The notes under the pieces were generated by a model. That model had not been told where the DNA came from. It saw nothing but the letters and a program-made list of their open reading frames with translations, and did not search any database. Both the position numbers and the translations under genes were made by a program. Shown piece after piece: positions 8,395 to 16,569 of a stretch of 64,000 nucleotides of DNA (position 1 is the stretch's first letter; each line of letters opens with the position of its first letter). This stretch comes from Streptomyces sp. YPW6 (GTDB lineage: Bacteria > Actinomycetota > Actinomycetes > Streptomycetales > Streptomycetaceae), in NCBI RefSeq assembly GCF_018866325.1, contig NZ_CP076457.1, positions 4,437,001 to 4,501,000 on the forward strand, in the 5' to 3' direction.

Positions 8395-9879
8395 ATGAAC
8401 AGGCCGTTGCGGCACATAGCCATCTTCTGCGGGCTGCTGGTGCTGGCCCTGCTGCTGCGGGCGAACTGGCTCCAGCACGTCGACCGCCAGGAGCTGGCGC
8501 AGCACGAGCACAACGCCCGGGTGAGGTTCGAGCGGTTCTCCACCCCGCGCGGCGACATCATCGTCGGCGGCAAGGCGATCACCGGGTCGAAGGAGACCGA
8601 CAGCCGGGACTACGCGTTCATCCGGACCTACAAGAACGGTCCGATGTACGCGCCCGTCACCGGGTACGCCTCCCAGTCCCGGGGCACCTCGCTGCTGGAG
8701 CGGACCTACGACAGCGTCCTCAGCGGCCAGGACGACCGCTTCGCCTTCCGGCACGCCAAGGACGTCCTGACCGGTCAGCCCCGGCGCGGCGGTGACGTGA
8801 TCACCACGATCGACGCCAAGGCGCAGAAGGCCGCCTACAAGGGGCTGACGGACCTGGGCGCCCGCGGCGCGGTGGTCGCCCTGGACCCGAGCACCGGAAA
8901 GGTGCTGTCGCTGGTCTCCACGCCCTCGTACGACCCCGAGGTCTTCGCCGGCATCTCCTTCAAGGAGAGCGACCGCTTCACCGCGCTGGAGAAGAAGAAG
9001 GGCAAGCCGCTGGCCAACCGCCCGCTGCGCGAAACGTACCCGCCGGGCTCCACCTTCAAGATCCTCACGGCCGCGGCGGCGCTGGAGCACGGCGTGGTCA
9101 CCGATGTGGACGCCCGCACGGACGCCGTCTCGCCGTACCCGCTGCCGCTCTCCTCGAACAAGATCGGCAGCGAGGCGGGTGACGCCGTGTGCGACAAGGC
9201 CTCGATGAAGACCGCCATGCAGTACTCCTGCAACAACGTCTTCCTCGACGCCGCCGCCGAACTGGGCGATGAACGGATGCGGGAGACGGCGGAGAAGTTC
9301 GGCTTCAACGAGGACGTGTACGCGGAGGAGTTCGGCGACATGCTCGCCACGAAGAGCCTCTACCCGGAGAAGCTCGACAAGCCCGGCACGGCTCTCACGG
9401 GCATGGGCCAGGGCAGTCTGACCAGCACCCCGATGCAGATGGCGATGGTCACGGCGGCCCTCGCCAACGACGGCAAGCTGATGCAGCCCTACATCGTCGA
9501 CGAACTGCGCGGCCCGGACCTCTCCACGCTGGAGAAGAACGAGCCGATGGAGATGAGCCAGGCCGTCTCGCCGGAGACGGCGAAGAAGGTCCAGGAGATG
9601 ATGGAGCACACCGCGAAGGAGGGCAGCGCCCAGCGCGCCCTGATCGACGGTGTCACGGTCGGCGGCAAGACGGGCACCGCCCAGCGCGGTGTGGATGTCC
9701 GCGACAAGGTCCCGTACGGCTGGTTCGTCAGCTACGGCAAGAAGGACGACGGCCGCTCGGTGGCGGTCGCGGTGTTCATCGACCCGACCGACATGGACAT
9801 CTCCCGCTCGGACATCTCGGGCGGCCGCCTCGGCGCCCCGATCGCGAAGAGCGTGATGCAGGCGGTGCTGGGGGACTGA
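8395..9879 (+). CDS. Class B penicillin-binding protein (PbpA/FtsI-like transpeptidase)
   Basis: The 494-residue product begins MNRPLRHIAIFCGLL at ATG 8395, preceded by GGGGAG. A single membrane helix (residues about 8-22) anchors a periplasm-side protein with an N-terminal dimerisation/pedestal region and a C-terminal transpeptidase domain. The three catalytic motifs are present: S219-T-F-K222, S278-C-N280 and K425-T-G427. It cross-links peptidoglycan stem peptides at the outer face of the membrane. The size and short N-terminal part are those of actinobacterial PbpA. The usual ftsW/pknB cell-division neighbours are absent, so this is likely a paralogue. A strong terminator follows the stop. 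Confidence 0.92.
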   Translation: MNRPLRHIAIFCGLLVLALLLRANWLQHVDRQELAQHEHNARVRFERFSTPRGDIIVGGKAITGSKETDSRDYAFIRTYKNGPMYAPVTGYASQSRGTSLLERTYDSVLSGQDDRFAFRHAKDVLTGQPRRGGDVITTIDAKAQKAAYKGLTDLGARGAVVALDPSTGKVLSLVSTPSYDPEVFAGISFKESDRFTALEKKKGKPLANRPLRETYPPGSTFKILTAAAALEHGVVTDVDARTDAVSPYPLPLSSNKIGSEAGDAVCDKASMKTAMQYSCNNVFLDAAAELGDERMRETAEKFGFNEDVYAEEFGDMLATKSLYPEKLDKPGTALTGMGQGSLTSTPMQMAMVTAALANDGKLMQPYIVDELRGPDLSTLEKNEPMEMSQAVSPETAKKVQEMMEHTAKEGSAQRALIDGVTVGGKTGTAQRGVDVRDKVPYGWFVSYGKKDDGRSVAVAVFIDPTDMDISRSDISGGRLGAPIAKSVMQAVLGD

Positions 9880-9911
9880 GCCGTGCCCGTTCTGGAGACG
9901 GGCGGCCGAGC

Positions 9912-9953
9912 AGCAAGATGCCCCACCTGGCGTGCACGGTGGGGCATCTTGCT
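9912..9953. terminator. Bidirectional terminator after PBP and DUF397 genes
   Basis: A perfect 16-bp stem (9912-9927 with 9938-9953) encloses a 10-base loop. It sits in the 84-bp space between convergent stops at 9879 and 9964 and can end transcription from both sides. Confidence 0.92.
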
Positions 9954-9963
9954 GTTCCGTGTG

Positions 9964-10173
9964 TCAGAGGGTGTCGAACGTCCCGCTCCGTACGCCTGCG
10001 ACGAACGCGGCGAAGGCGGTGGCGGGGACGGTGACCACGGGGCCGTCGACGACCTTGGAGTCACGGACGGGGACGATGCCGTGCGTGGCGGTGAGGTCGG
10101 CGGCGACCTCGACGCAGTTGCCGCCGTTGTTGCTGTACGAGGACGTGAACCATCGGGGGGATTCGGTCGTCAC
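9964..10173 (-). CDS. DUF397 domain protein
   Basis: At 69 residues this is a typical DUF397 protein. It contains the hallmark WFTSSYSNNGGNCVEVA at the N-terminus, then VPVRDSKVVDGPVVTV and a terminal AFAAFVAGVRSG helix. DUF397 proteins are small actinobacterial partners of Scr1-type regulators (WhiJ-like systems) and are thought to bind or antagonise them. Its ATG overlaps the stop of the upstream regulator by four bases (ATGA), so the two are translationally coupled. A second unit of the same kind lies at 28.6-29.9 kb. Confidence 0.93.
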   Translation of the reverse strand: MTTESPRWFTSSYSNNGGNCVEVAADLTATHGIVPVRDSKVVDGPVVTVPATAFAAFVAGVRSGTFDTL

Positions 10174-10997
10174 GGGGTGCCCTTTCGCAGCTGGCTGATC
10201 TTGGCCACCGACGCCGTCTGCGACAGCGACGCGCCCTGAAGCTGATGGTAGGCCGTCAACATGGGGAGGACGAACGAGCTTTCCCGGTCAAGATGCCCCT
10301 GAGTCTGCGACTCGGCGTAGCAGACCACTGACCGGTCCGGCAGCGTCAGGATGTTGACCGGCAGATCGAACGTCCTCTGCTCTCCGATCTCGTACGGAGC
10401 CACCTGAAGCAGTGTGTTGGGCAGTTCGGCCAATTCCATCAGCCGGTCCAGCTGGGCGTTCATGACGGCGGGGCCTCCCACCGGGCGGCGAATGCAGCTT
10501 TCGTCCATGGTGACGAAGAGCATGGGCGGATTCGGCCGCACCAGGGCCGCTTGGCGCTCCGCCAGGTAGGACACACGGTCATCGGCCTGCTCCGGTGTGA
10601 TCGCTCCCCGCCGTACGGCACTGTCGGCCAGGACCCGCGCGTACTCCGGGGTCTGCAACAGCCCAGGGATGATGCCGACTTCGTAGAGCCTGATCTCCAC
10701 CGCCCGGCCTTCGTACCTCACGTACTCCGGGAAGCCCTCCAGCAAGGTCAGGTCCTTCATCGCCTGGACCATGCGGCTGAACTTGTCGCCGGTCCCCAGC
10801 GCCCTGTCAACACTTCTCGCGAAGCGTGGAGTCGGAGAACGCCGACCAGTTTCCACGGCCGAGATATGCGTCCCCGAGCACCCCATGCGACCGGCTAACT
10901 CATCCTGCGTCCAGCCACGCGCATCTCTGGCCTGCCTCAACTGCAACCCGAAGGAAGCATCCGGGTCCTCGGGATCGAGCTGCTTGCGATTCACCAT
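10170..10997 (-). CDS. Scr1-family helix-turn-helix regulator (HTH_31 plus DUF5753)
   Basis: This 275-residue protein has an N-terminal XRE-like DNA-binding domain at about residues 15-75 (LRQARDARGWTQDELAGRMG, then THISAVETGRRSPTPRF). A DUF5753 sensor domain follows (YEVGIIPGLLQTPEYARVL, then LERQ-type linker, FVTMDESCIRRPVGG, LPNTLLQVAPYEIG, VVCYAES). Family members control development or antibiotic genes and act with DUF397 proteins, which matches the coupled gene downstream. It faces the five-gene cassette beginning at 11104 across a 106-bp intergenic region, so local regulation of that cassette is plausible but not shown. Confidence 0.92.
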   Translation of the reverse strand: MVNRKQLDPEDPDASFGLQLRQARDARGWTQDELAGRMGCSGTHISAVETGRRSPTPRFARSVDRALGTGDKFSRMVQAMKDLTLLEGFPEYVRYEGRAVEIRLYEVGIIPGLLQTPEYARVLADSAVRRGAITPEQADDRVSYLAERQAALVRPNPPMLFVTMDESCIRRPVGGPAVMNAQLDRLMELAELPNTLLQVAPYEIGEQRTFDLPVNILTLPDRSVVCYAESQTQGHLDRESSFVLPMLTAYHQLQGASLSQTASVAKISQLRKGTP

Positions 10998-11103
10998 GCC
11001 GAAGCCCTAACTCTCTGAGCAAAACTCGCAGGTTGAAGACGTATCGACCCTAGGTCACGCTGAATCGCCCCGGTAGCCGAACAGCTACGGAGAGGAGCGA
11101 TCG

Positions 11104-11364
11104 ATGGACGGCGAGAACGTGTGCCCGAATATCCAGGAACCCTCTGGTCTTCCCGCCCCCGGAACCCTCATGGTCGACACCAGCCGCGCCGACCGTGTGG
11201 GCGAGTTCCGGGGGGCCGCCGGCCCCTACTGGTCCCTGAGGCCCGTCGGGGGCGGCGCGGAGTGGGAGGCCGAGCCCCGCCACCTGCGCCCCGCGCTCCT
11301 GATGGAGCAGCTCCGCGCCCGTACCGCACGGCTCAACGCCCGCAGCCGGGGCGAGGTCCTGTGA
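11104..11364 (+). CDS. Small hypothetical protein, first gene of a five-gene cassette
   Basis: This 86-residue protein starts at ATG 11104 after GGAGAGGAG. It is hydrophilic, with a C-terminal basic helix (HLRPALLMEQLRARTARLNARSRG) and a central aromatic stretch (AAGPYWSLRPVGGG). I do not recognise a domain. Its stop overlaps the next GTG start by four bases. The cassette is divergent from an Scr1/DUF397 regulatory pair, an arrangement that often marks locally controlled small genes in Streptomyces. Confidence 0.7.
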   Translation: MDGENVCPNIQEPSGLPAPGTLMVDTSRADRVGEFRGAAGPYWSLRPVGGGAEWEAEPRHLRPALLMEQLRARTARLNARSRGEVL

Positions 11365-11567
11365 ACCCGCGCCCCCACCCGCACCCCCTCGCCGAACTCG
11401 TGCGCATCGAGTCCGATCCGGCCTACCGAGCGCTGTTCTGCGCCGAGTTGGACGCGGCCATCCGGGACCGTTTCGCCAACCGCGCCGCCGTCGTCGCTGA
11501 GGTCCAGGCGGCGGCCGACCGGTTGCGGGCGCTGATCCTGCACGGCGAACCCGGGCCGTCCACATGA
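11361..11567 (+). CDS. Small hypothetical protein, coupled to its neighbours
   Basis: The GTG at 11361 overlaps the previous stop (GTGA) and gives 68 residues beginning with NPRPHPHPLAEL. A GAGG site precedes it. The sequence is mostly helical (ELVRIESDPAYRALFCAELDAAIRDRF, then AVVAEVQAAADRLRALIL). A longer upstream frame is only a shadow of the first cassette gene. The stop overlaps the next ATG by four bases. No known domain is recognised; the coupling on both sides is the main evidence that it is a gene. Confidence 0.68.
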   Translation: MNPRPHPHPLAELVRIESDPAYRALFCAELDAAIRDRFANRAAVVAEVQAAADRLRALILHGEPGPST

Positions 11568-11947
11568 CGCGGCGCGTCACCGGGTACGCCGCCGAGGTCA
11601 CCGTCTCCGACGGTCAGCGGTCCGCCTCGCTCGGCGGGGTCACCGTACGGAACCGGCGGCTTGCCCTCCTCTGGCTCCGGCGCCAGGCCCTGCGCCTGGC
11701 CAACAGCCACGGGCTGCCCCTCGCACCCGAGCCCGTACGGCTGCCGGCCGGCGACGTACGGACGGTCCGCTTCCACGGGGCGCACGCCCCCGAAGCGCTG
11801 CGCCGCTGGGCCACCCACGGCCCGTGCCAGGACCATGCGATACGGGCCCTGGAGGCCGGGTTCCCCGCCCTGTTCACCGTGCTCGACCCCGCCGTCGGAC
11901 TGAGCCTGACCCTCGCAGGATGGCGCGGCTCGCCCGCCGACCGGTAA
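11564..11947 (+). CDS. Hypothetical protein, third gene of the cassette
   Basis: This 127-residue protein begins MTRRVTGYAAEVTVSDGQRS at an ATG overlapping the preceding stop (ATGA). The first half reads as beta strands (GQRSASLGGVTVRNRRLALLWLRR) and the second half is mixed, with HGPCQDHAIRALEAGF. There is no signal peptide or membrane segment. No family is recognised. Translational coupling to the two genes before it suggests that the three products are made together. Confidence 0.68.
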   Translation: MTRRVTGYAAEVTVSDGQRSASLGGVTVRNRRLALLWLRRQALRLANSHGLPLAPEPVRLPAGDVRTVRFHGAHAPEALRRWATHGPCQDHAIRALEAGFPALFTVLDPAVGLSLTLAGWRGSPADR

Positions 11948-11976
11948 ACCCCTGCCACGAAACGGAGTTGACTCCC

Positions 11977-12375
11977 GTGCTCCAGTGCACCGCCGTCACG
12001 CTGCTGCCGCCCGACGCCGTGGCACGCCTCACGGCCCCCGGGACGGACACCCCCGACAACCCCGAGCCCTACGTCCTGTGCGAACTCGGCACGCACGACG
12101 ACCGGCACCCCGAACACGCCGCCCACCTCATCCCGGGCCGGACACCCGACGCACCGGCCCTGTGGTTCTTCTGGACCGGCAGCGCACCCGACCGCACCCA
12201 CCGCACCACCCTCGCCCCCTGGTGCCCCGCCGTCCTGCGCCACCTCGACTCCGGCCCCCTCCAGCGCTGCGCCTACGCCGACCACCACACCCCGCCCCAC
12301 TCCTGGGACGTGACCGACCCGCTCGGCGACCTGCTCGCACAGCACCTCACCACCGACGACTCCCCCGAAGGGTGA
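11977..12375 (+). CDS. Cys/His-rich small protein, tandem paralogue 1
   Basis: Translation from GTG 11977 (ACGGAG site nine bases before) gives 132 residues beginning with LQCTAVTLLPPDA. It is a diverged tandem copy of the next gene: shared blocks are QCTA-x-x-LLPP, CELG-x-H, and HSWD-[VI]-TDP. Each protein contains the pattern C-x(4,5)-H-x(3,4)-H twice, first at CELGTHDDRH and again at CAYADHHTPPHSW, which could bind a metal ion. It is cytoplasmic by appearance. The reaction or partner is unknown. An alternative TTG start lies three codons upstream. Confidence 0.68.
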   Translation: MLQCTAVTLLPPDAVARLTAPGTDTPDNPEPYVLCELGTHDDRHPEHAAHLIPGRTPDAPALWFFWTGSAPDRTHRTTLAPWCPAVLRHLDSGPLQRCAYADHHTPPHSWDVTDPLGDLLAQHLTTDDSPEG

Positions 12376-12386
12376 CCCCGCACCCC

Positions 12387-12761
12387 ATGAACCAGTGCAC
12401 CGCCATCGCCCTGCTGCCGCCCCCGGCGCACGTCCTCGCCCTGACGGCGGCCCCCGGCCACCACCGCCCGGAGGCCGGACACATCCTCTGCGAACTCGGC
12501 GAGCACCACGACGGCGACCACGCCACCATGCTCTGGGACGAGGGCGGACGGCCGGGAAGCGCCGTCTGGGCCCACTGGCACACGCACCGGGCCCGGCTCC
12601 TGCCGCATTCCTGGTGCGCAGCCCTCGACCCCCGGGACACCGACCACGCATGCGGACTCTTCGCCGGACACCCACCCGGCCACAGCTGGGACATCACCGA
12701 TCCCACCGACGAAGCCATCACACAAGACCTGGCCCGGCAGCATCCCCACCTGTTCCGCTAG
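12387..12761 (+). CDS. Cys/His-rich small protein, tandem paralogue 2
   Basis: The product is 124 residues from ATG 12387, chosen because the first residues (MNQCTAIALLPP) align with the start of the preceding paralogue. A GTG at 12372 overlapping the upstream stop is also in frame and would support coupling. The Cys/His pattern repeats twice within the protein (CELGEHHDGDH...W and CGLFAGHPPGHSW), each time followed by a tryptophan. This suggests an internal duplication of a small metal-binding or knuckle-like unit. Function is unknown. It ends the cassette; 146 bp follow before the convergent HAD gene, with GC-rich direct repeats but no clear terminator. Confidence 0.7.
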   Translation: MNQCTAIALLPPPAHVLALTAAPGHHRPEAGHILCELGEHHDGDHATMLWDEGGRPGSAVWAHWHTHRARLLPHSWCAALDPRDTDHACGLFAGHPPGHSWDITDPTDEAITQDLARQHPHLFR

Positions 12762-12907
12762 CCGCACCGCTGGAGCGACGGACGCCCCCTCGCACAGCCG
12801 AGGGTCTGTGCCCCGCCGCCCGACCGCAGCCGCCGCCCGGTCGCGGCCCTCGCCGCCCGGTCGCCCTTGACCGGGTGCGGGGGAGTGCGGGGGCACCCTC
12901 TGGCGAG

Positions 12908-13735
12908 CTAGCGAACCGACCTCAGCGCTCCCCGCCGCACGACCTTCAGGCCCTCGTCCTTCGAGGCGTCCGGGGCTGTCGCGGTGTCCTGGGCCGCGGG
13001 TGCGCACGAGTCCTCCGCCGCGTCCCGGGCCGCCGGTGCGTCCGGCTCCACGGAGGCCGGACCCGAGGACGTACCACCGGAGCCCGCCGGCTCCGCCGAC
13101 CCCGCCAGCCCCGCCAACTCCGTCAACGCGTCGATACGGAAGTCCGCCGTCTCCACCACGTCCGGGTGGTCCGCCCACCAGTGCCCGTACGGTCCGCGCC
13201 GCAGATGCGCCGTCCGCAGCCCCGCCGCGGCGGCCGGGAACAGGTCGTCGGCCGGGTGGTCGCCCACGTACAGCGTCGCCTCCGGGGCCGCGCCGGACGC
13301 CTCCGCCACCCGCGCGAAGAACTCCGGGTCCGGCTTGCGCACGCCCCACTCGTCGGCGGTGACCACCAGATCGGCGGGCAGGTCCAGCGCCCGCAGCAAC
13401 TCCCCGGCCCGGACCGTGCCGTCCCCCGCCACCACGACCCGCACGCCCGCGGAGCGCAGTTCGCCCAGTGCGGGCCGGACGTCCTGGTAGAGGTCCGACT
13501 CGTCGAGGTGTTCCCCGCGCCCGGCGGCGGCCCGCGCGCGGCAGGCCGCCTCGACGTCCATGCCGGGCCGCAGGATCCGCAGCGCGTCCGTGGCCTCGCG
13601 GCCCTGGGCGACGACCGCGCCCACCAGTGCCCCGAGCGTGTGGGGTGGTACGCCGAGCCAGTCGGCCCAGGACGCCCAGTGCCGGTCGTCGCGTACGAGG
13701 GTTTCGCCGATGTCGAGGACGATCGTTTCCATCAT
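12908..13735 (-). CDS. HAD-superfamily hydrolase
   Basis: The 275-residue protein begins MMETIVLDIGETLVRDDR, preceded by AAGG. HAD motif I is VLDIGET (the first Asp is the nucleophile); motif II is probably VVVAGDGT, with a non-canonical Asp-Gly context; motif III is the Lys in VRKPDPEFF; and motif IV is YVGDHPADD. A helical cap lies between motifs I and II. It is a probable phosphatase of the haloacid dehalogenase type, cytosolic, substrate unknown. The last 60 or so residues are Ala/Pro/Asp-rich low complexity, ending in a basic tail, and are not part of the HAD fold. Much longer open frames upstream on this strand are shadows of fbiC. Confidence 0.85.
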   Translation of the reverse strand: MMETIVLDIGETLVRDDRHWASWADWLGVPPHTLGALVGAVVAQGREATDALRILRPGMDVEAACRARAAAGRGEHLDESDLYQDVRPALGELRSAGVRVVVAGDGTVRAGELLRALDLPADLVVTADEWGVRKPDPEFFARVAEASGAAPEATLYVGDHPADDLFPAAAAGLRTAHLRRGPYGHWWADHPDVVETADFRIDALTELAGLAGSAEPAGSGGTSSGPASVEPDAPAARDAAEDSCAPAAQDTATAPDASKDEGLKVVRRGALRSVR

Positions 13736-13870
13736 CGTCCCGACCTTAGGCGCGCGGAGGCCGTCCACCGGTGAACGTCCGGGTGAGTCGGCCCGCACGG
13801 GTGACCACGGCCACCTCCCGGCCTGCGGGGTCTCCACCGAGGCCCTGATCCGGAGCGGGCGCCTCGCTCG

Positions 13871-13876
13871 TATGCT
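13871..13876 (+). promoter_or_regulatory. Probable -10 element giving a leaderless fbiC transcript
   Basis: TATGCT fits the actinobacterial TANNNT -10 consensus and its last T lies seven bases before the A of ATG 13883. No ribosome site precedes the ATG. The spacing is that of leaderless mRNAs, which are common in Streptomyces. No convincing -35 was found. Confidence 0.6.
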
Positions 13877-13882
13877 CGGTTC

Positions 13883-16477
13883 ATGACCGATCCCGATCCC
13901 GACCCTCAGAGCGGACGTCCCACCTCCAACGCCATGCGGCGCGCGCTCAAACGCGCCCGTGACGGTGTCGCCCTCGATGCGACCGAGGCCGCCGTCCTGC
14001 TCCAGGCGCGCGGCGACGACCTGAAGGATCTGGCCGCGTCCGCCGCCCGCGTCCGGAACGCGGGCCTGGAGGCCGCGGGCCGGCCGGGCGTGATCACGTA
14101 CTCCCGCAAGGTCTTCATCCCGCTCACCCGCCTCTGCCGCGACCGGTGCCACTACTGCACCTTCGTCACCGTCCCCGGAAAGCTGCGCCGCGCGGGCCAC
14201 GGGATGTTCCTGTCCCCCGACGAGGTGCTGAAAATCGCCCGCGAGGGTGCGGCGATGGGCTGCAAGGAAGCCCTGTTCACGCTCGGCGACCGCCCCGAGG
14301 ACCGGTGGCCGGAGGCGCGGGAGTGGCTGGAGGCGGAGGGGTACGACGACACCCTCGCGTACGTACGCGCCATGGCGATCCGGGTCCTGGAGGAGACGGG
14401 CCTGCTGCCCCACCTCAACCCGGGCGTCATGACCTGGACCGACCTCCAGCGCCTCAAGCCGGTCGCCCCCTCGATGGGGATGATGCTGGAGACGACGGCG
14501 ACCCGCCTGTGGTCCGAGCCGGGCGGCCCGCACCACGGCTCGCCGGACAAGGAACCGGCCGTACGGCTGCGGGTGCTGGAGGACGCGGGACGCTCCAACG
14601 TCCCCTTCACCACCGGCATCCTGATCGGGATCGGCGAGTCGTACGAGGAGCGCGCCGACTCCCTGTTCGAGTTGCGGAAGACGGCCCGCGCCTACCACGG
14701 CATCCAGGAAGTCATCGTGCAGAACTTCCGCGCCAAGCCGGACACGGCGATGCGCGGGATGCCCGACGCCGAGCTGGAGGAGCTGGCCGCCGCCATCGCC
14801 GTGGCCCGGCACATCCTCGGCCCCTCCGCCCGCATCCAGGCCCCGCCGAACCTGGTGGACGCCGAGTACGCGCTCCTCATCGGGGCGGGCATCGACGACT
14901 GGGGCGGGGTCTCGCCGCTCACCCCCGACCACGTCAACCCCGAGCGCCCCTGGCCGCACATCGACGAACTGGCCCGGAAGACGGCGGACTCGGGCTTCCA
15001 GCTCCGCGAACGCCTCACGATCTACCCGGAGTTCATCCAGCGCGGCGAGCCGTGGCTCGACCCCCGGCTCCTCCCGCACGTCCGCGCCCTGGCCGACCCG
15101 GAGACGGGCCTCGCCCGGGAAGGCGCACTGCCCACCGGCCTGCCCTGGCAGGAGCCGGACGAGGGGTTCACCTCCTCCGGCCGCACCGACCTGCACGCCA
15201 CCATCGACACCGAGGGCCGCACGGGCGACCGCCGTGACGACTTCGACGAGGTGTACGGGGACTGGGAGGCGCTCCGCGAGGCGGCGGCCCCCGGGATGGT
15301 CCCGTCCCGGATCGACGCCGACGTACGCCAGGCGCTGAGCCAGGCCGCCGACGACCCGACGAAGCTCACCGACGACCAGGCCCTCGCCCTGCTCCACGCG
15401 GACGGCCCGGCGCTGGACGAGCTGTGCCGGATCGCGGACGCGCTGCGCCGGGACGTGGTCGGCGACGAGGTCACGTACATCGTCACGCGGAACATCAACT
15501 TCACCAACGTCTGCTACACCGGCTGCCGCTTCTGCGCCTTCGCCCAGCGCCGCACGGACGCCGACGCGTACACCCTCTCCCTGGACCAGGTCGCGGACCG
15601 GGCGGCGCAGGCGTGGGACGTCGGGGCGGTCGAGGTCTGCATGCAGGGCGGGATCCACCCGGACCTGCCCGGGACGGCGTACTTCGACATCGCGCGGGCG
15701 GTGAAGGAGCGCGTCCCCGGTATGCACGTCCACGCGTTCTCCCCCATGGAGGTCGTCAACGGGGCCACCCGCACCGGCATGTCGATCCGCGACTGGCTGA
15801 CCGCCGCCAAGGAAGCGGGACTCGACTCGATCCCCGGGACGGCGGCGGAGATCCTGGACGACGAGGTCCGCTGGGTCCTCACGAAGGGCAAACTGCCCAC
15901 GGCCACCTGGCTGGAGGTCATCAGGACGGCGCACGAGGTGGGCCTGCGCTCGTCCTCGACGATGATGTACGGGCATGTCGACCAGCCCCGGCACTGGCTC
16001 GGCCACTTCCGCACACTGGCCCGACTCCAGCAGGAGACGGGCGGGTTCACGGAGTTCGTCACGCTCCCCTTCATCCACACCAACGCCCCGGTCTACCTGG
16101 CGGGCATCGCCCGCCCGGGGCCGACGGACCGCGACAACCGTGCGGTGACGGCGATGGCGCGACTCCTCCTCCACCCGCACATCACGAACATCCAGACGAG
16201 CTGGGTGAAGCTCGGCACGGAGGGTGCGGCGGAGATGCTCCGCTCGGGCGCGAACGATCTGGGCGGCACGCTGATGGAAGAGACCATCTCCCGCATGGCG
16301 GGGTCGAGTTACGGCTCGTACCGCTCCATCCAGGACCTGAAGGCCATCGCCGACCTGGCGGGCCGCCCGTCCCGTCCGCGGACGACGCTCTACGGCGAGG
16401 TCCCGCCCGAACGCGTCGCGGCGGCCACGGCGTCGGACGGACACCTGCCGGACCTGCTGCCGGTGCTGCCGAGCTGA
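13883..16477 (+). CDS. fbiC: Bifunctional FO synthase FbiC (CofG-CofH fusion)
   Basis: This 864-residue protein makes 7,8-didemethyl-8-hydroxy-5-deazariboflavin (FO), the chromophore of coenzyme F420, from tyrosine and a ribityl-aminouracil. It carries two radical-SAM domains. The CofG half has C85-x3-C89-x2-C92 (CRDRCHYC) and the CofH half has C544-x3-C548-x2-C551 (CYTGCRFC), each binding a 4Fe-4S cluster. Length and order match actinobacterial FbiC. Other intact motifs include MLETTATRL and PPNLVDAEY in the first half and CMQGGIHPDLPG and AEILDDEVRW in the second. It is followed by a GC-rich hairpin and appears monocistronic. Confidence 0.97.
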   Translation: MTDPDPDPQSGRPTSNAMRRALKRARDGVALDATEAAVLLQARGDDLKDLAASAARVRNAGLEAAGRPGVITYSRKVFIPLTRLCRDRCHYCTFVTVPGKLRRAGHGMFLSPDEVLKIAREGAAMGCKEALFTLGDRPEDRWPEAREWLEAEGYDDTLAYVRAMAIRVLEETGLLPHLNPGVMTWTDLQRLKPVAPSMGMMLETTATRLWSEPGGPHHGSPDKEPAVRLRVLEDAGRSNVPFTTGILIGIGESYEERADSLFELRKTARAYHGIQEVIVQNFRAKPDTAMRGMPDAELEELAAAIAVARHILGPSARIQAPPNLVDAEYALLIGAGIDDWGGVSPLTPDHVNPERPWPHIDELARKTADSGFQLRERLTIYPEFIQRGEPWLDPRLLPHVRALADPETGLAREGALPTGLPWQEPDEGFTSSGRTDLHATIDTEGRTGDRRDDFDEVYGDWEALREAAAPGMVPSRIDADVRQALSQAADDPTKLTDDQALALLHADGPALDELCRIADALRRDVVGDEVTYIVTRNINFTNVCYTGCRFCAFAQRRTDADAYTLSLDQVADRAAQAWDVGAVEVCMQGGIHPDLPGTAYFDIARAVKERVPGMHVHAFSPMEVVNGATRTGMSIRDWLTAAKEAGLDSIPGTAAEILDDEVRWVLTKGKLPTATWLEVIRTAHEVGLRSSSTMMYGHVDQPRHWLGHFRTLARLQQETGGFTEFVTLPFIHTNAPVYLAGIARPGPTDRDNRAVTAMARLLLHPHITNIQTSWVKLGTEGAAEMLRSGANDLGGTLMEETISRMAGSSYGSYRSIQDLKAIADLAGRPSRPRTTLYGEVPPERVAAATASDGHLPDLLPVLPS

Positions 16478-16487
16478 GGAGCTTGGG

Positions 16488-16531
16488 GGAGGGGGCGGGG
16501 GCTGCGCTTCCCCGCGCGGGCCGCCCCCTCC
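16488..16531. terminator. GC-rich hairpin after fbiC
   Basis: An 11-bp stem pairs 16488-16498 (GGAGGGGGCGG) with 16521-16531. The intervening 22 bases can fold further. It starts 11 bp after the fbiC stop and faces the convergent gene ending at 16570, so a shared terminator is likely. Confidence 0.7.
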
Positions 16532-16569
16532 TCCTCGCTTAGCAGCCCATGGCGGCGATCGCGTCGGCG

